Source of the DNA: an uncultured bacterium
GTDB taxonomy: Bacteria; Pseudomonadota; Alphaproteobacteria; Rhodospirillales; Rhodospirillaceae
Direction of reading: 5' to 3'
Length of the DNA stretch: 64,000 nucleotides
Assembly (NCBI GenBank): GCA_903888485.1
Contig: CAISTS010000032.1
Location: forward strand, 289,750 to 353,749
Of this stretch, positions 16,441 to 26,722 are shown one piece after another. A program made the translations under genes and the position numbers. The notes under the pieces are model-generated. The model was not told the origin of the DNA. It was given only the letters and a program-made list of their open reading frames with translations, and searched no databases. How positions within the stretch are numbered: position 1 is the stretch's first letter; each line of letters begins with the position of its first letter.

Positions 16441-16866
16441 ACGCGGCGTGAGAAGGCCGCCGAGCCCGCCCGCGCTCTGCCCCTGGGCAACATCCAGGAG
16501 GTCATCGTCGTCGCTGAGGACGACGCGACGGTGCGGCGCATGACCGTCGATTCCTTGCGCGAACTTGGCTACACCGTGCATCACGCCGACGGCGTCAATG
16601 CAGCCCTCAAGCTGCTCGAGACGCACCCCGAGGCCAACTTGTTGTTCACCGACATTGTGATGCCCGACAGCAACGGACATAAGCTGGCCGAAGACGCGCG
16701 CCTCATGCGTCCCGATCTCAAAGTGCTGTTCACCACCGGCTACGCGAGAGACGCTGTCGTCAATAACGGTGTGCTGGATGCAAAAATGGAGCTGCTGCCA
16801 AAGCCCTACACCATCGCCCAGCTCGCCAGCAAAGTGCGGGGCGTGCTGGGGCCCGCACGTCAGTAA
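16441..16866 (+). pseudogene. C-terminal receiver domain fragment
   Basis: From about 16483 to the stop the sequence encodes a receiver domain: VIVVAEDDATVRRM, acceptor Asp in LLFTDIVMPDSNG, Thr in LFTTGYA and Lys in LLPKPY. All phosphorylation residues are present. The lead-in LGNIQEVIVV resembles the junction before the terminal receiver of a hybrid histidine kinase. The only start candidates (GTG 16531 or later) would delete beta-1 and the acidic pair, although CAGGAGG at 16494-16500 could support an atypical start. Probably the tail of a deleted kinase gene; expression of a free receiver cannot be excluded. Confidence 0.6.
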
Positions 16867-16926
16867 GCACAGCGCCCGTTTGCCGAACGGCGATCAAACT
16901 GCTACCAGACAATCCCGGCCCCCGCG

Positions 16927-18837
16927 ATGATAAGGTATCGCGCGTTGTCACCAAGCACAGGCGACATTGAAGACGTGAATCAAGCGATTGGCGAGGCCTT
17001 CGCGCAACATCGCGCCGGCCGCCTGGCCGAAGCGCGCGCCGGCTACCACGATATTCTGTCGATCCATCCGCAGCATTTCGAGGCGCTTCATCTCCTCGGC
17101 GCGCTTGAGGCTCAATCCGGCCGGCTCGCCGAAGCTGCTGTAACGCTCGGGCGCGCGGTGGCGCTTGACCCTACCCATGCCGAAGCCCTGAGCAACCTCG
17201 GTAGCGTGTTGCGGCGCATGGGGCGATTTCGCGAAGCGCTCGCGTCTTACGATCAAGCCGTAGCCGCCGCGCCCGACAACGCTGACATCCACTTCAATCG
17301 CGGCAACGCGCTTTGGGATCTGCGTCGCTTGAACGACGCCTTAAAAGCCTACCGGCGCGCCGTTGAATTGCGACAGAATTTCGCCGAGGCGCTGCAGGGC
17401 CTGGGGAAGGTCTACCTCCTGTTGCGCCAATACGAGAACGCGGCTGAGTGTTTTAATGCCGCCGCTGCCCTCGGCGTGGAACTCGACTTCATGCGCGGCG
17501 AGCGCCTGCGCGCCAAGATGAGCATCTTCGACTGGACCGATTTTTCCGCTGAGCTCGCCGAGATCACGGCGCGGGTGGAGCAGGGCGAAAAGGCCAGCAG
17601 CCCCCTGGCGTTTATTGCGGCCTGTGACACACCCACTTTGCAAAGGCGCGTGGCCGAAATCTGGAACGACAGCTTCCATGATGTGCCGACACCAGCCGCG
17701 CCGCTCGCACGACAGAAGAAAAAACTCCGCCTCGGTTACTTCTCCACGGACTTTCGGAGGCATCCGGTGGCGTATCTGACCGCCGACTTGTTCGCTGCGC
17801 ATGATCGTAGCCGATTCGAGGTCCTTGCCTTTTCGTTTGGACAAAGCCCCTACGATGCGTTCCGCCAAAGGCTGGAGAAATCCTTCGACGCCTTCATCAA
17901 CGTTTTCGAAAACCAGGACCGGGACGTCGCCGAGCTTGCGCGCAAGGCTGAGATCGACATCGCTATCGACTTGGGGGGCTATACGGCCAACGCGCGTTCC
18001 GGGATTTTCGCGTGGCGGGCAGCGCCCGTGCAGGTCAGTTATCTTGGGTACCCGGGCACGATGGGCGCGCCCTTCATTGATTACTTGATCGCGGACCAAA
18101 CGGTCATACCGCCGGCCATGGTCCAGGCATACAGCGAGAAGATCGTTTACATGCCGGACAGCTTTCAGGTGAATTCGGATACGAGCAGCAAGTCGGACGA
18201 CGCGGTCACGCGCAAGACAGTTGGACTGCCGGAAACGGGCTTCGTGTATTGCGCGTTCAACAACGCCGCCAAGATAACGCCGGATATGTTTAGCGCCTGG
18301 ATGCGTATCCTCGGCAAGGTGCCGGGAAGCGTGCTCTGGCTATCTGAAGTCGGGCCGTCGGCCACGGCGAATTTACGCCGCGAGGCCATCGCACGCGATG
18401 TGGCACCAGAGAGATTGGTCTTTGCGCCTAGAGTTGCCCGTGAAGACTATTTTACGCGCCTCGGCTGCGCCGATCTGTTTCTAGACACGTCGCCTTACAA
18501 TGCGCACACTACTGCGACCGATGTGTTGTGGGCAGGCGTGCCGCTCTTAACCTATGCGTCCCAGTCTTACGCCGGCCGCGTCGGCGCCAGCGTACTGACG
18601 GCGCTGGATATGCCGGAACTCATCACCACCAGTCTTTCGAACTACGAAGAGATGGCTGTTGGTGTGGCACTCAATCCCCAACGTGCGGCGGCTTTGCGGC
18701 AAAAATTGGCGCATGCCTTGGAAACCTCGCGGCTGTTCGATACCGCGCGGTTCGCGGGCAATATCGAGAAGGCGTACGAGCAAATGATCGCTCGGGCGCG
18801 CACCGGTGCGCCACCCGAGCACATCACCATCGTCTAG
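16927..18837 (+). CDS. TPR / O-GlcNAc-transferase-like glycosyltransferase
   Basis: A 636-residue protein with TPR repeats (about 15-190, for example AEALSNLGSVLRRMGRFREA and ADIHFNRGNALWDLRRLNDA) followed by a GT41/SPINDLY-type catalytic region (about 260-630). Landmarks are RLGYFSTDFRRHPVAYL, DLGGYTANAR, APVQVSYLGYPGTMGAP, GFVYCAFNNAAKITPDMF and the nucleotide-binding DLFLDTSPYNAHTTATDVLW. Such bacterial enzymes glycosylate proteins or envelope glycans; no substrate is evident here. A later start at a GTG near 16974 is possible. It converges end to end with gcvPB. Confidence 0.9.
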   Translation: MIRYRALSPSTGDIEDVNQAIGEAFAQHRAGRLAEARAGYHDILSIHPQHFEALHLLGALEAQSGRLAEAAVTLGRAVALDPTHAEALSNLGSVLRRMGRFREALASYDQAVAAAPDNADIHFNRGNALWDLRRLNDALKAYRRAVELRQNFAEALQGLGKVYLLLRQYENAAECFNAAAALGVELDFMRGERLRAKMSIFDWTDFSAELAEITARVEQGEKASSPLAFIAACDTPTLQRRVAEIWNDSFHDVPTPAAPLARQKKKLRLGYFSTDFRRHPVAYLTADLFAAHDRSRFEVLAFSFGQSPYDAFRQRLEKSFDAFINVFENQDRDVAELARKAEIDIAIDLGGYTANARSGIFAWRAAPVQVSYLGYPGTMGAPFIDYLIADQTVIPPAMVQAYSEKIVYMPDSFQVNSDTSSKSDDAVTRKTVGLPETGFVYCAFNNAAKITPDMFSAWMRILGKVPGSVLWLSEVGPSATANLRREAIARDVAPERLVFAPRVAREDYFTRLGCADLFLDTSPYNAHTTATDVLWAGVPLLTYASQSYAGRVGASVLTALDMPELITTSLSNYEEMAVGVALNPQRAAALRQKLAHALETSRLFDTARFAGNIEKAYEQMIARARTGAPPEHITIV

Positions 18838-20379
18838 CTACTCCGCTGCTTGCCGCGCGCCGTTGCCGTTGGCCTCAGGCTCGGACGGCGTCCAGCGCAG
18901 GATCGGTTTGCGCGCGGCTTTGGTCTCGTCCAAGCGCCGGCGCGGCGAATACATCGGCGCGGCCTTGAACGCGGCTTCGGCCCCGCCGGCTTTGGCCTTG
19001 CGGGCGAGGTGCAGCATAGATTCGATGAACTTATCGAGCGTCTGCTTGCTCTCGGTCTCGGTCGGTTCCATCAGCAGCGCGCCATGCACCACCAGCGGGA
19101 AGTACATGGTCGGCGGATGCACGCCCTCGTCGATCAGCGCCTTGGCGATGTCGAGGGTGGTCACGCACGTGCCCTTGAGGAATCGGTCGTCGAAGACCGC
19201 TTCGTGCATGCACGGCCCTTCAAAAGCCGCGGTCATTTCGGTGCCAAGGCGCGCCAGCAGATAGTTGGCGTTGAGCACGGCGTCGCCCGAAGCCTGGCGC
19301 AGGCCGTCGATGCCCATGGCCATCATGTAGCTGACCGCGCGCACGAAGACGCCGAACTGGCCGTGGTAGCCCTTCATGCGTCCGTAGCTTTGTTTGGCCG
19401 TGCCGAAGCCGGCGTGTTCCTCGGAGTCAAAGCCGGCGCCGATTTTGACGACTTGCGGTACGGGCGCGAAGGGCGCGAGCTTGGGCGAGAGCACCGTCGG
19501 ACCCGCACCGGGACCGCCGCCGCCGTGGGGCGTCGAGAAGGTCTTGTGCAGGTTGATATGCATGGCATCGACGCCGAGATCGGCAATGCGCAAGCGCCCG
19601 ACGATAGCGTTGTAGTTGGCGCCGTCCATGTAGAAGTAAGCGCCGGCTTCATGCACGGCATCGGCGATCTCGATGCAGTCGCGCTCGAAAAGCCCGCAGG
19701 TGTTGGGGTTGGTGATCATCACGGCCGCGATTTCGGGGCGCAGATGCTGCCTCAGCGCCGCGACATCGACGCGGCCCTCGGCGTTGGCGGGGATGGCTTC
19801 GACCGCGTAACCGCACAGCGCTGCCGTGGCTGGGTTGGTGCCGTGCGCGGACTCGGGTACGAGAACGATCTTGCGATGACCCTGACCATTGGCCTCATGG
19901 GCCGACTTGATGCACATCAGGCCGCAGAGCTCGCCGTGCGCGCCGGCGGCCGGCGACATGGCGACCGCGGCCATGCCTGTGAGTTCCTTCAGCCACGCGG
20001 CGCAGGTATCGATCAACTCAAGCGCACCCTGGATCGTGGAGACCGGCTGGAAGGGGTGGACGTCGGCGAACCCAGGCAGGCGCGCCATCTTCTCGTTGAG
20101 GCGCGGGTTGTGCTTCATGGTGCACGAACCCAAGGGATAAAATCCGCTGTCGATGGAGTAATTCTTCTGCGACAGGCGCGTGTAGTGACGCACCACATCG
20201 GGCTCGGACATGCCGGGAAGGCCGATCCTGCGCGTACTCTTCATGTCGCCGAGGCGTTCGATCACCTTGGGTGCCGCGGGCAGATCGACCGCCGTCATGC
20301 CGGGCGTATCCTGTTCGAAGATCAGGTTCTGTTCGAGCTGCAGGCCGCGGTTGCCGCTGACTGTGGTGGGCATGGTCAT
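18838..20379 (-). CDS. gcvPB: Glycine dehydrogenase (decarboxylating) subunit 2
   Basis: The C-terminal half of the glycine cleavage P-protein as a separate gene, 513 residues. The pyridoxal-phosphate lysine is in [28 protein letters not shown] and [10 protein letters not shown] are conserved cofactor-site segments. With GcvPA it decarboxylates glycine and passes the aminomethyl group to lipoyl-GcvH. The ATG overlaps the gcvPA stop (ATGA) and AAGGAGGTG lies just upstream, indicating coupled translation. The last 25 residues are a non-conserved Ala/Gln/Asn-rich tail. Confidence 0.97.
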   Translation of the reverse strand: MTMPTTVSGNRGLQLEQNLIFEQDTPGMTAVDLPAAPKVIERLGDMKSTRRIGLPGMSEPDVVRHYTRLSQKNYSIDSGFYPLGSCTMKHNPRLNEKMARLPGFADVHPFQPVSTIQGALELIDTCAAWLKELTGMAAVAMSPAAGAHGELCGLMCIKSAHEANGQGHRKIVLVPESAHGTNPATAALCGYAVEAIPANAEGRVDVAALRQHLRPEIAAVMITNPNTCGLFERDCIEIADAVHEAGAYFYMDGANYNAIVGRLRIADLGVDAMHINLHKTFSTPHGGGGPGAGPTVLSPKLAPFAPVPQVVKIGAGFDSEEHAGFGTAKQSYGRMKGYHGQFGVFVRAVSYMMAMGIDGLRQASGDAVLNANYLLARLGTEMTAAFEGPCMHEAVFDDRFLKGTCVTTLDIAKALIDEGVHPPTMYFPLVVHGALLMEPTETESKQTLDKFIESMLHLARKAKAGGAEAAFKAAPMYSPRRRLDETKAARKPILRWTPSEPEANGNGARQAAE

Positions 20380-21722
20380 GACAGCACCTCCTTGAGCGCG
20401 CCGACAAGTGTGTCGATATCGGCGATGGTGTTGGTTTCCGTGGCGCAGAGCAGCAAGAGGTTCGCGACCTCGGGATAAGTCGGATAGAAGCGCGACACCG
20501 GCACGCCGCCGAGGATTTTGCGCTTGGCGAGTTCCTCAACCACGGGCGCGGCGGGTTTGGGCAACACCACCGCGAACTCATTGAAGAAGGCGCTGGGCAG
20601 CAGCTTCACGCCGGGAATTTTTTCGACCTTCTCGGCCAGCGCGACGGCCATGGCGTGATTGAGCTGCGCGAGGCGCGTGAAGCCGGCTTCGCCCAGCAGC
20701 GTCATGTGCGTCGAGAACGCGAGCGCAATGAGCCCTGAGTTGGTGCAGATGTTCGACGTCGCCTTCTCGCGGCGGATGTGTTGCTCGCGGGTGGACAGCG
20801 TCAGCACCCAGCCGCGCCGGCCGTCTTCGTCCGTGGTCTCGCCGCAAAGGCGGCCCGGCATCTGGCGCAGGAACTTCTCGCGCGTTGCGAACAGGCCGAC
20901 ACCCGGTCCGCCGAAGCTCATGGGACCGGCAAGCGATTGGCCTTCGCCGACAACGATATCCGCGCCCATCTGGCATGGCGGCTTGATGAGGCCGAGGGCG
21001 ACGGGTTCGGTGACGCACACCACCAGCAGCGCGCCCGCCTTGTGGCAGGCTTCGGCGAGCGTGGTGTGATCCTTCAGGTGACCGAAGAAGCCCGGCGTCT
21101 GCACGACGACGCAGGCGAGTTCCGGCGTGATGCGGCCGATGAGGTCTTCGATGCCGGCGGGATCGGGCGCGAGACATTCCACCGCGATGTCCAAGAACTT
21201 CATCGTCGTTTGTGTGGTGTCGCGGTAGTGCGGATGCACCTGACCCGACACCAGCGCCGCGCCGCGCTTGGTGACGCGGCAGGCCATGGCGACGGCTTCG
21301 GCGCAGGCCGTTGCGCCGTCGTACATGGAGGCGTTGGCGATCTCCATGCCGGTGATGAGCGCAACCTGCGTCTGGAACTCGAAAATCGCCTGCAGCGTGC
21401 CTTGGCTGATCTCGGGCTGGTAGGGCGTGTAGGCCGTGAGGAACTCGCCGCGCTGGATCAGGTAGTCCATCGAGGCCGGCGTATGGTGGCGATAGTTGCC
21501 CGCGCCCAGGAAGGCCGGCGCCGCGCCGCAGGACAGATTCTTGGCGGCCATGACGCCGAGCGCGCGCTCGACTTCGATCTCGCTGGCGGTGTTGGGCAGC
21601 TTGAACTTCGCGGATGCAAGCGCGGCCTTGGGCAGGTCGCGGAACAGCTCGTCCACGGAACCCGCGCCGATGGCGGCGAGCATCTCGCGGCGGTTGGTGT
21701 CGTTGAGCGGCAGATAACGCAT
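20376..21722 (-). CDS. gcvPA: Glycine dehydrogenase (decarboxylating) subunit 1
   Basis: The N-terminal half of the P-protein, 448 residues, beginning [19 protein letters not shown]. Signature stretches include [38 protein letters not shown] and [16 protein letters not shown]. It pairs with GcvPB to form the active decarboxylase. The split form occurs in many bacteria, including Alphaproteobacteria. It lies 10 bases behind gcvH in the gcvTHP operon controlled by the glycine riboswitch upstream of gcvT. Confidence 0.97.
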   Translation of the reverse strand: MRYLPLNDTNRREMLAAIGAGSVDELFRDLPKAALASAKFKLPNTASEIEVERALGVMAAKNLSCGAAPAFLGAGNYRHHTPASMDYLIQRGEFLTAYTPYQPEISQGTLQAIFEFQTQVALITGMEIANASMYDGATACAEAVAMACRVTKRGAALVSGQVHPHYRDTTQTTMKFLDIAVECLAPDPAGIEDLIGRITPELACVVVQTPGFFGHLKDHTTLAEACHKAGALLVVCVTEPVALGLIKPPCQMGADIVVGEGQSLAGPMSFGGPGVGLFATREKFLRQMPGRLCGETTDEDGRRGWVLTLSTREQHIRREKATSNICTNSGLIALAFSTHMTLLGEAGFTRLAQLNHAMAVALAEKVEKIPGVKLLPSAFFNEFAVVLPKPAAPVVEELAKRKILGGVPVSRFYPTYPEVANLLLLCATETNTIADIDTLVGALKEVLS

Positions 21723-21732
21723 GGGTATGTCC

Positions 21733-22110
21733 TCAGCTAAGTTCAGCGACGTATTTGTCGTAGGCGGCCTTGTCCATCAAGCCGTCCAACTCCGATGGAT
21801 TGGCGAGATCGATCTTGAAGAACCAGCCCGCACCCTCGGGGTCTTTGTTCACTGTCTCGGGCGCATCGGGCAGCGCGTTATTGCCCTCCTTCACCGTTCC
21901 GGTGACCGGCGAATAGACTTCGCTCGCGGCCTTGACGCTTTCCACCACCGCCGCTTCGCCGCCGGCCTTCACAGCCTTACCGGCGGGGGGCACTTCGACG
22001 AAGACAATGTCGCCGAGCTGACTCTGGGCGAACTGGGTGATGCCCACAGTGCCGACCTTGCCGTCGATCTTGATCCACTCGTGATCTTTGGTGAAACGCG
22101 TCTCGCTCAT
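21733..22110 (-). CDS. gcvH: Glycine cleavage system H protein
   Basis: The 125-residue lipoyl carrier that shuttles the aminomethyl group between GcvP and GcvT and hands electrons to dihydrolipoamide dehydrogenase. The lipoylated Lys60 is in [17 protein letters not shown]; the N-terminal [10 protein letters not shown] and the [18 protein letters not shown] strand pair are typical. Full length. Lipoylation and L-protein genes are not in this window. Confidence 0.97.
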   Translation of the reverse strand: MSETRFTKDHEWIKIDGKVGTVGITQFAQSQLGDIVFVEVPPAGKAVKAGGEAAVVESVKAASEVYSPVTGTVKEGNNALPDAPETVNKDPEGAGWFFKIDLANPSELDGLMDKAAYDKYVAELS

Positions 22111-22137
22111 GGGAACTTCCCCTTCTCTCTGATGGTC

Positions 22138-23253
22138 TTATTGTTTTTTGAAATAGCGATGCGGAACAAACGGCAGCGAAACGATCTCCGCGGGCAGCGC
22201 CTGGCCGCGCACGATGAGCTGCACTTGCGTACCGGGTTTTGCGAAAGCGGAATCGACGGTGCCCATGGCAACGGGCCCGTTGAAGCTGGGACCGAAACCG
22301 CCTGAGCTGATCTCGCCGATACGATTGCCGTTTCCGTCTTGCACCTCGGTGTGGGCTCGCGCCGGCGCCTTGCCGAGCGGCTTGATGCCGACGCGCTTTC
22401 TGGGCGCGCCGGTCTTGATTTCGCCGAGGATCTTGCCCGCGCCCGGAAATCCGCCTTCAGCACGGCGGCGCGGGCCGATCACCCAGTTGAGCGCGGCGGT
22501 CGTCGGCGTCGTAGTGGTGTCGATGTCGCTGCCGTAGAGACAGAGGCCCGCCTCAAGGCGCAAGGAATCGCGCGCGCCTAAGCCAATGGGCTGGACGCCG
22601 GGCTGGGCGAGCAAGGCCTTGGCCACCTTCTCGGCGCTCGCGTTCGAAATGGAAATCTCGTAGCCGTCTTCGCCGGTGTAGCCGGACCGCGACAGCCGTA
22701 CCGGCACGCCGTCGAAATGTCCGGTGGTGCCGGTCATGAACGGCATGGAGGCCGCGGCCGGAATGAACTTCGCCAGCACCTTCGCCGCCGTCGGTCCCTG
22801 CAGCGCCAGGAGCGCCGCGTCGTCGTGGCGCGTCAGTGTGGCGCGGCCTTTGAGCTTCGTTGCGATGTGCGCAAAGTCGCCGTCTTTGCAGGCGGCGTTG
22901 ACGACGAGGTAGAGCGTCGTTGAATCAACGCGCGTCACCATCAGATCGTCGATAATGCCGCCGGCGTCGTTGAGCAGCAGCGTGTAGCGGATTTGCCCCG
23001 GCGTGAGCGCCTTGAGGTCGCCCGGCACCAGCGTCTCGAGCGCGGCATCGACGTCGGCACCCTTCAACGTCGCCTGGCCCATGTGCGAGACGTCGAACAG
23101 TCCCGCCGCGGTGCGTGTATGCAAGTGTTCCTTGAGGACGCCGAGCGGATACTGCACCGGCATGGAATAGCCCGCGAAGGGCACCATCTTCGCGCCGAGC
23201 GCGATGTGGAGATCGTTGAGAGGCGTGCTCTTGAGACTGTCCGCGTCGGTCAC
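22138..23253 (-). CDS. gcvT: Glycine cleavage system T protein (aminomethyltransferase)
   Basis: The 371-residue tetrahydrofolate-dependent enzyme releasing ammonia and forming methylene-THF. Seen motifs: MVPFAGYSMPVQYP, AGLFDVSHMGQ, ILLNDAGGIIDDLMVTR-like segment, SRSGYTGEDGYEIS, and DSLRLEAGLCLYG. The start is a GTG (23251-23253) after GGAAGAA. It is first in the gcvT-gcvH-gcvPA-gcvPB operon, with a riboswitch in the leader. Conserved length indicates it is intact. Confidence 0.97.
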   Translation of the reverse strand: MTDADSLKSTPLNDLHIALGAKMVPFAGYSMPVQYPLGVLKEHLHTRTAAGLFDVSHMGQATLKGADVDAALETLVPGDLKALTPGQIRYTLLLNDAGGIIDDLMVTRVDSTTLYLVVNAACKDGDFAHIATKLKGRATLTRHDDAALLALQGPTAAKVLAKFIPAAASMPFMTGTTGHFDGVPVRLSRSGYTGEDGYEISISNASAEKVAKALLAQPGVQPIGLGARDSLRLEAGLCLYGSDIDTTTTPTTAALNWVIGPRRRAEGGFPGAGKILGEIKTGAPRKRVGIKPLGKAPARAHTEVQDGNGNRIGEISSGGFGPSFNGPVAMGTVDSAFAKPGTQVQLIVRGQALPAEIVSLPFVPHRYFKKQ

Positions 23254-23317
23254 TCGGGTTCTTCCACAGAGGTTCTGGGCCGCCGCACCAAACCGGATTC
23301 AGAGTCCCGGTGTGTGC
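23254..23317 (-). promoter_or_regulatory. Putative expression platform of the glycine riboswitch
   Basis: Between aptamer 2 and the gcvT GTG the leader can form CGCAC-ACACCGG / CCGGT-TTG-GTGCG around a 10-base loop. It has no T-run, so control of translation or an antiterminator-type switch is more likely than simple intrinsic termination. This is inferred from folding by eye. Confidence 0.35.
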
Positions 23318-23526
23318 GACGCCCCCCTCTGTCGGAAAACCTGAAAGATTCACCGGTGAACCAAATGTCTTGGGCCGGCTTACATCTTCGGTGAGGCGGA
23401 AAAAATCTTCCGCCTGCTTTCCAGAGTACCAATCCCGCGCGGTCCTGTGTGCCTGAGAGGTTCCGAGGGCGGTTGCTCCTTCGGCGCCGGCACCACTACC
23501 TAATGTGGAGCCGAACTCTTCCACGC
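23318..23526 (-). promoter_or_regulatory. Tandem glycine riboswitch
   Basis: Read on the minus strand, aptamer 1 (about 23526-23440) has GGAAGAG, the core GCGCCGAAGGAGCAA and CCTCTCAGGCACACAGGAC. Aptamer 2 (about 23426-23327) has CTCTGGAAAG paired at its base with CAGAG, a hairpin GGCGGAAGATTTTTTCCGCC, ACCGAAGATGTAAGC, and AATCTTTCAGGTTTTCCGAC. The cores match the glycine aptamer consensus and the two are joined by a short linker. In gcv operons this element switches expression on when glycine is abundant. Confidence 0.9.
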
Positions 23527-23638
23527 GGGTATACGGTATAGGTGCAGTGTGGCCTGAGTCGCTGAAGCGGTCAACGACAGGCTGTGCCGCAGAAAGCCTG
23601 GAACTATTGCGCGCTGTGGATAACTTCGCGCCGCATTT

Positions 23639-24175
23639 CTAGCGCGTGCTGCGGCTGCGGTTGTATTCGAGCTGCGCGGCGTCGAGCTGGAACCCGACAT
23701 AAACGTCGAACGATGCGCCGGCCTGATCCTTCTTGAGCGGAATCGTCACCGTCACGCCCGATTCGCTGAAGGTCTCGCGCGCGCCGGTGCGCGCCGGCAA
23801 GCGATGGTTCACCTTCATCACGCGCTTGCCTTCGGCGGTAGGGAAGAACTGTGGAATCGCGACGAAGTAGTAGAGCGGCGCTTCGCCGCCTTTGGCGGCG
23901 GCACCGCCCGTGAGCGCAAAGTCGACGTTGAAGGTCACCTGGACCTCTTCGTCGTCATAGTCGCACTCGCCTTTGAAGCCGACGATGTCGGCCTGGTACT
24001 CGATATCGGTGAGATCGCGTCCCGGGCCGTCCTTGAACTTGGTGAAGCCGGCCGTGGCCGCATCGACGCGCACGGACGGGCACGGCGGCACCAGCCGCTG
24101 GGCGCAGCCCGAAAGCACCAGAACGGCAATCACTGGTACAGCAGCGAGAAACGGAGCGAAACGGGACATGGTCAT
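23639..24175 (-). CDS. Putative lipoprotein of unknown function
   Basis: A 178-residue protein with a lipoprotein signal: hydrophobic stretch PFLAAVPVIAVLVLSGCAQ, the lipobox LSGC giving a diacylated cysteine. The mature part is beta-rich with CPSVRVDAATAGFTKFKDG, DIEYQADIVGFKGECDYD and a C-terminal PLYYFVAIPQFFP / DVYVGFQL. I recognise it only as a conserved-looking alphaproteobacterial lipoprotein. A second ATG at 24169 is equally plausible. It is transcribed toward the riboswitch region, with about 110 bases between. Confidence 0.75.
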   Translation of the reverse strand: MTMSRFAPFLAAVPVIAVLVLSGCAQRLVPPCPSVRVDAATAGFTKFKDGPGRDLTDIEYQADIVGFKGECDYDDEEVQVTFNVDFALTGGAAAKGGEAPLYYFVAIPQFFPTAEGKRVMKVNHRLPARTGARETFSESGVTVTIPLKKDQAGASFDVYVGFQLDAAQLEYNRSRSTR

Positions 24176-24316
24176 CGGCTGAGGGTGCTTTCACGCAGGA
24201 GCGGGATTTGCTATCAGAACGCGGCTGAAGGCGCTAGCCAGAACAGCTTGCCTAAACACCTGAAAAGCCTGGATTCATTGTAAGCTGGGCCTCGAAACAA
24301 GGCTGACGTGGGCGCC

Positions 24317-25261
24317 ATGGCCCCTGCCAAACTGAAGATCCTGCTGGCGGCTCCGCGCGGATTCTGCGCCGGGGTCGACCGCGCCATCCTGGTGGTGGAG
24401 AAGGCGCTGGCCAAATTCGGCGCGCCGGTCTACGTGCGCCACGAGATCGTGCACAATACCCATGTCGTCGAAACGCTGCGCGCCCAAGGCGCGGTCTTCG
24501 TCGATGAACTCGATGAAGTGCCCCAAGGGCGCCCGGTGGTGTTCTCGGCCCACGGCGTGCCCAAGTCGGTGCCAGAAAACGCCGAGGCGCGTGGACTGCT
24601 GTACGTCGACGCCACCTGCCCCTTGGTGAGCAAGGTGCACGTCGAGGCTGAGCGTCATCACAGACAGGGTCTTCAGATCATCCTCATCGGCCACGCCAAC
24701 CATCCGGAAGTCGTCGGCACCATGGGGCAGTTGCCTGACGGCGCCATGATCCTGGTGCAGTCGGCGGCGGACGCCGAAACCGTGCAGCCCACCGACCCCG
24801 ACAACATCGCCTACGTCACCCAGACCACGCTGTCGGTCGACGACACGGCGGAAATAGTCGGCGTGCTGCGCCGCCGCTTTCCCAAGATCGCCGCGCCACG
24901 CAAGGAAGACATTTGCTATGCCACCACCAACCGCCAAGCGGCGGTGAAAGCCATCGCCGCGCGCTGCGACGCCATGCTGGTGGTGGGCTCGCCGTCGTCG
25001 TCCAACTCCAGCCGCCTCGTGGAAGTGGCGCAGCGCTCGGGCTGCACCAAGGCCGCGCTGATCGAGGACGCGGCAATGATCGATTGGGGCATGATCCTGC
25101 CCGGGTCTACACTGGGTGTAACCGCCGGCGCATCGGCGCCGGAAATGCTGGTGCAGGAAGTGATCGCCGCCTTGCGCGCGCGCTTCGATGTGACCGTCGA
25201 GGAGACAACGGTGACCGCCGAGACCGTGAAGTTCAGCCTGCCGCGCGTGCTGAGCGCATAG
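24317..25261 (+). CDS. ispH: 4-hydroxy-3-methylbut-2-enyl diphosphate reductase
   Basis: The last enzyme of the MEP isoprenoid pathway, a 4Fe-4S reductase making IPP and DMAPP from HMBPP. Cluster cysteines lie in [23 protein letters not shown] and the later [11 protein letters not shown]; substrate-binding parts include [30 protein letters not shown] and [11 protein letters not shown] prefer the ATG at 24317 ([10 protein letters not shown]) over the GTG at 24308. The next gene, thrB, begins 2 bases after the stop, so they are co-transcribed. Confidence 0.96.
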   Translation: MAPAKLKILLAAPRGFCAGVDRAILVVEKALAKFGAPVYVRHEIVHNTHVVETLRAQGAVFVDELDEVPQGRPVVFSAHGVPKSVPENAEARGLLYVDATCPLVSKVHVEAERHHRQGLQIILIGHANHPEVVGTMGQLPDGAMILVQSAADAETVQPTDPDNIAYVTQTTLSVDDTAEIVGVLRRRFPKIAAPRKEDICYATTNRQAAVKAIAARCDAMLVVGSPSSSNSSRLVEVAQRSGCTKAALIEDAAMIDWGMILPGSTLGVTAGASAPEMLVQEVIAALRARFDVTVEETTVTAETVKFSLPRVLSA

Positions 25262-25263
25262 CC

Positions 25264-26235
25264 ATGGCCGTATACACCGAAGTTTCCGATGAAGACCTGG
25301 CGGCATTCGCCGCGGCTTACGATTTCGGCGAAGTCGCGAGCTGCAAAGGCATTGCCGAAGGCGTCGAGAATTCCAACTACATGCTGCAAACGGCCAAGGG
25401 CCCGTTCATCCTGACGCTCTATGAAAAGCGCGTGAAGCCCGCGGACCTCCCGTTCTTCTTGGGCCTCATGGAGCACCTTGCGCGCTCCGGCGTGCAGTGC
25501 CCGGTGCCGCTGAAGGGCAAAGATGGAGAGGCGCTGCGCACGCTATGCGGACGCCCGGCGGCGGTGATCAGCTTTCTCTCCGGCATGTGGCCGCGCCGCA
25601 TTAGCGCCGAGCATTGCAGCGAGCTGGGCACGGCCCTCGCGGGCCTGCACCGGGCGGGACAAAGTTACGACCTCAAGCGGGCCAACAGCCTGTCCCTCGC
25701 CGGCTGGCGCGAGCTGTTCGCACGCACCGCGCCGCAAGCCGCCGAGAACGTGGAACCCGGGTTGGGCGCGCTCATCAACGGCGAACTCGACGTGCTCGGC
25801 AAGGCGTGGCCCGCCGACGGCGCGCTGCCCAGCGGAATCATTCACGCCGATCTGTTCCCCGACAACGTCTTCTTCCAGGGCGGCAAGTGCTCGGGCCTGA
25901 TCGACTTCTACTTCGCGTGCAACGATCTGCTCGCCTACGACATCGTCATCTGTCTCAACGCCTGGTGCTTCGAGCCCGACGGGGCCTTCAACATCACGAA
26001 GGCTAACCGTTTGCTGGCGAGCTATCAGGCGGTGCGTCCCCTCACCGCCGAGGAGAAGCGCGCGCTTCCGTTGCTTGCGCGCGGCGCGGCGATGCGCTTC
26101 CTGCTGACGCGCCTGTACGACTGGGTGAACACGCCGCCCGGCGCCATGGTGAAGGTGAAAGATCCGCGCGAGTACCTGCACAAGCTGAACTTCCATCGCG
26201 CCGTTCAGGATATCGGGGCTTATGGCCTCAGCTGA
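25264..26235 (+). CDS. thrB: Homoserine kinase, APH-fold type
   Basis: Phosphorylates L-homoserine, the step before threonine synthase (thrC is also in this window at 28.7-30.1 kb, not adjacent). The 323-residue protein belongs to the aminoglycoside-phosphotransferase fold, not the GHMP type. It has the catalytic loop [14 protein letters not shown] and the metal-binding [15 protein letters not shown]. The N-terminal [13 protein letters not shown] and LTLYEKR are family features. The last 14 bases overlap rnhA. Confidence 0.93.
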   Translation: MAVYTEVSDEDLAAFAAAYDFGEVASCKGIAEGVENSNYMLQTAKGPFILTLYEKRVKPADLPFFLGLMEHLARSGVQCPVPLKGKDGEALRTLCGRPAAVISFLSGMWPRRISAEHCSELGTALAGLHRAGQSYDLKRANSLSLAGWRELFARTAPQAAENVEPGLGALINGELDVLGKAWPADGALPSGIIHADLFPDNVFFQGGKCSGLIDFYFACNDLLAYDIVICLNAWCFEPDGAFNITKANRLLASYQAVRPLTAEEKRALPLLARGAAMRFLLTRLYDWVNTPPGAMVKVKDPREYLHKLNFHRAVQDIGAYGLS

Positions 26236-26692
26236 AAACAGCGAAAACGTAGTGGAGATCTTCGCCGACGGCGCGTGCCTGGGTAATCCCGGTCCCGGCG
26301 GCTGGGCGGCGCTGTTGCGTTATCGCGGCACCGACAAGGAGCTTGCGGGCGGCGAGCCCATGACCACCAATAACCGCATGGAGCTGATGGCCGTGATCAT
26401 GGGCGTGCGCGCGCTCAACCGCTCCGTCCGCGCGCGCGTCACCACCGACAGCCAGTATGTGCAAAAGGGCATCACCGAGTGGATTCACAGCTGGAAGAAG
26501 CGCGGCTGGATGACCGCCGACAAGAAGCCCGTGAAGAACGTCGATCTGTGGCAGGCGCTCGACGAAGCGTGCCAGGGGCATAAGCTGAGTTGGCACTGGG
26601 TCAAAGGCCATGCCGGCCACGTTGAAAATGAGCGCGTCGACGAGCTTGCGCGCTCGGAAGCGGAAAAGTTCCGCCCCACCGCCGATTTATAA
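26222..26692 (+). CDS. rnhA: Ribonuclease HI
   Basis: Cleaves RNA in RNA-DNA hybrids (R-loops, primers). The 156 residues have the full catalytic set: D16 in [16 protein letters not shown]54 in [10 protein letters not shown]76 in TTDSQYV and D140 in NERVDELAR, plus the handle region [20 protein letters not shown]. The ATG lies inside the thrB 3' end. It closes the ispH-thrB-rnhA run, a common alphaproteobacterial arrangement. Confidence 0.97.
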   Translation: MASAENSENVVEIFADGACLGNPGPGGWAALLRYRGTDKELAGGEPMTTNNRMELMAVIMGVRALNRSVRARVTTDSQYVQKGITEWIHSWKKRGWMTADKKPVKNVDLWQALDEACQGHKLSWHWVKGHAGHVENERVDELARSEAEKFRPTADL

Positions 26693-26722
26693 GGCCACCG
26701 TCATATAAGCGCCGCGGGTAAA

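Noticed and set aside
18850..20478. Long plus-strand frame antisense to gcvPB
   Set aside because: It is low-complexity Arg/His/Gly-rich sequence and the opposite strand is unmistakably gcvPB.
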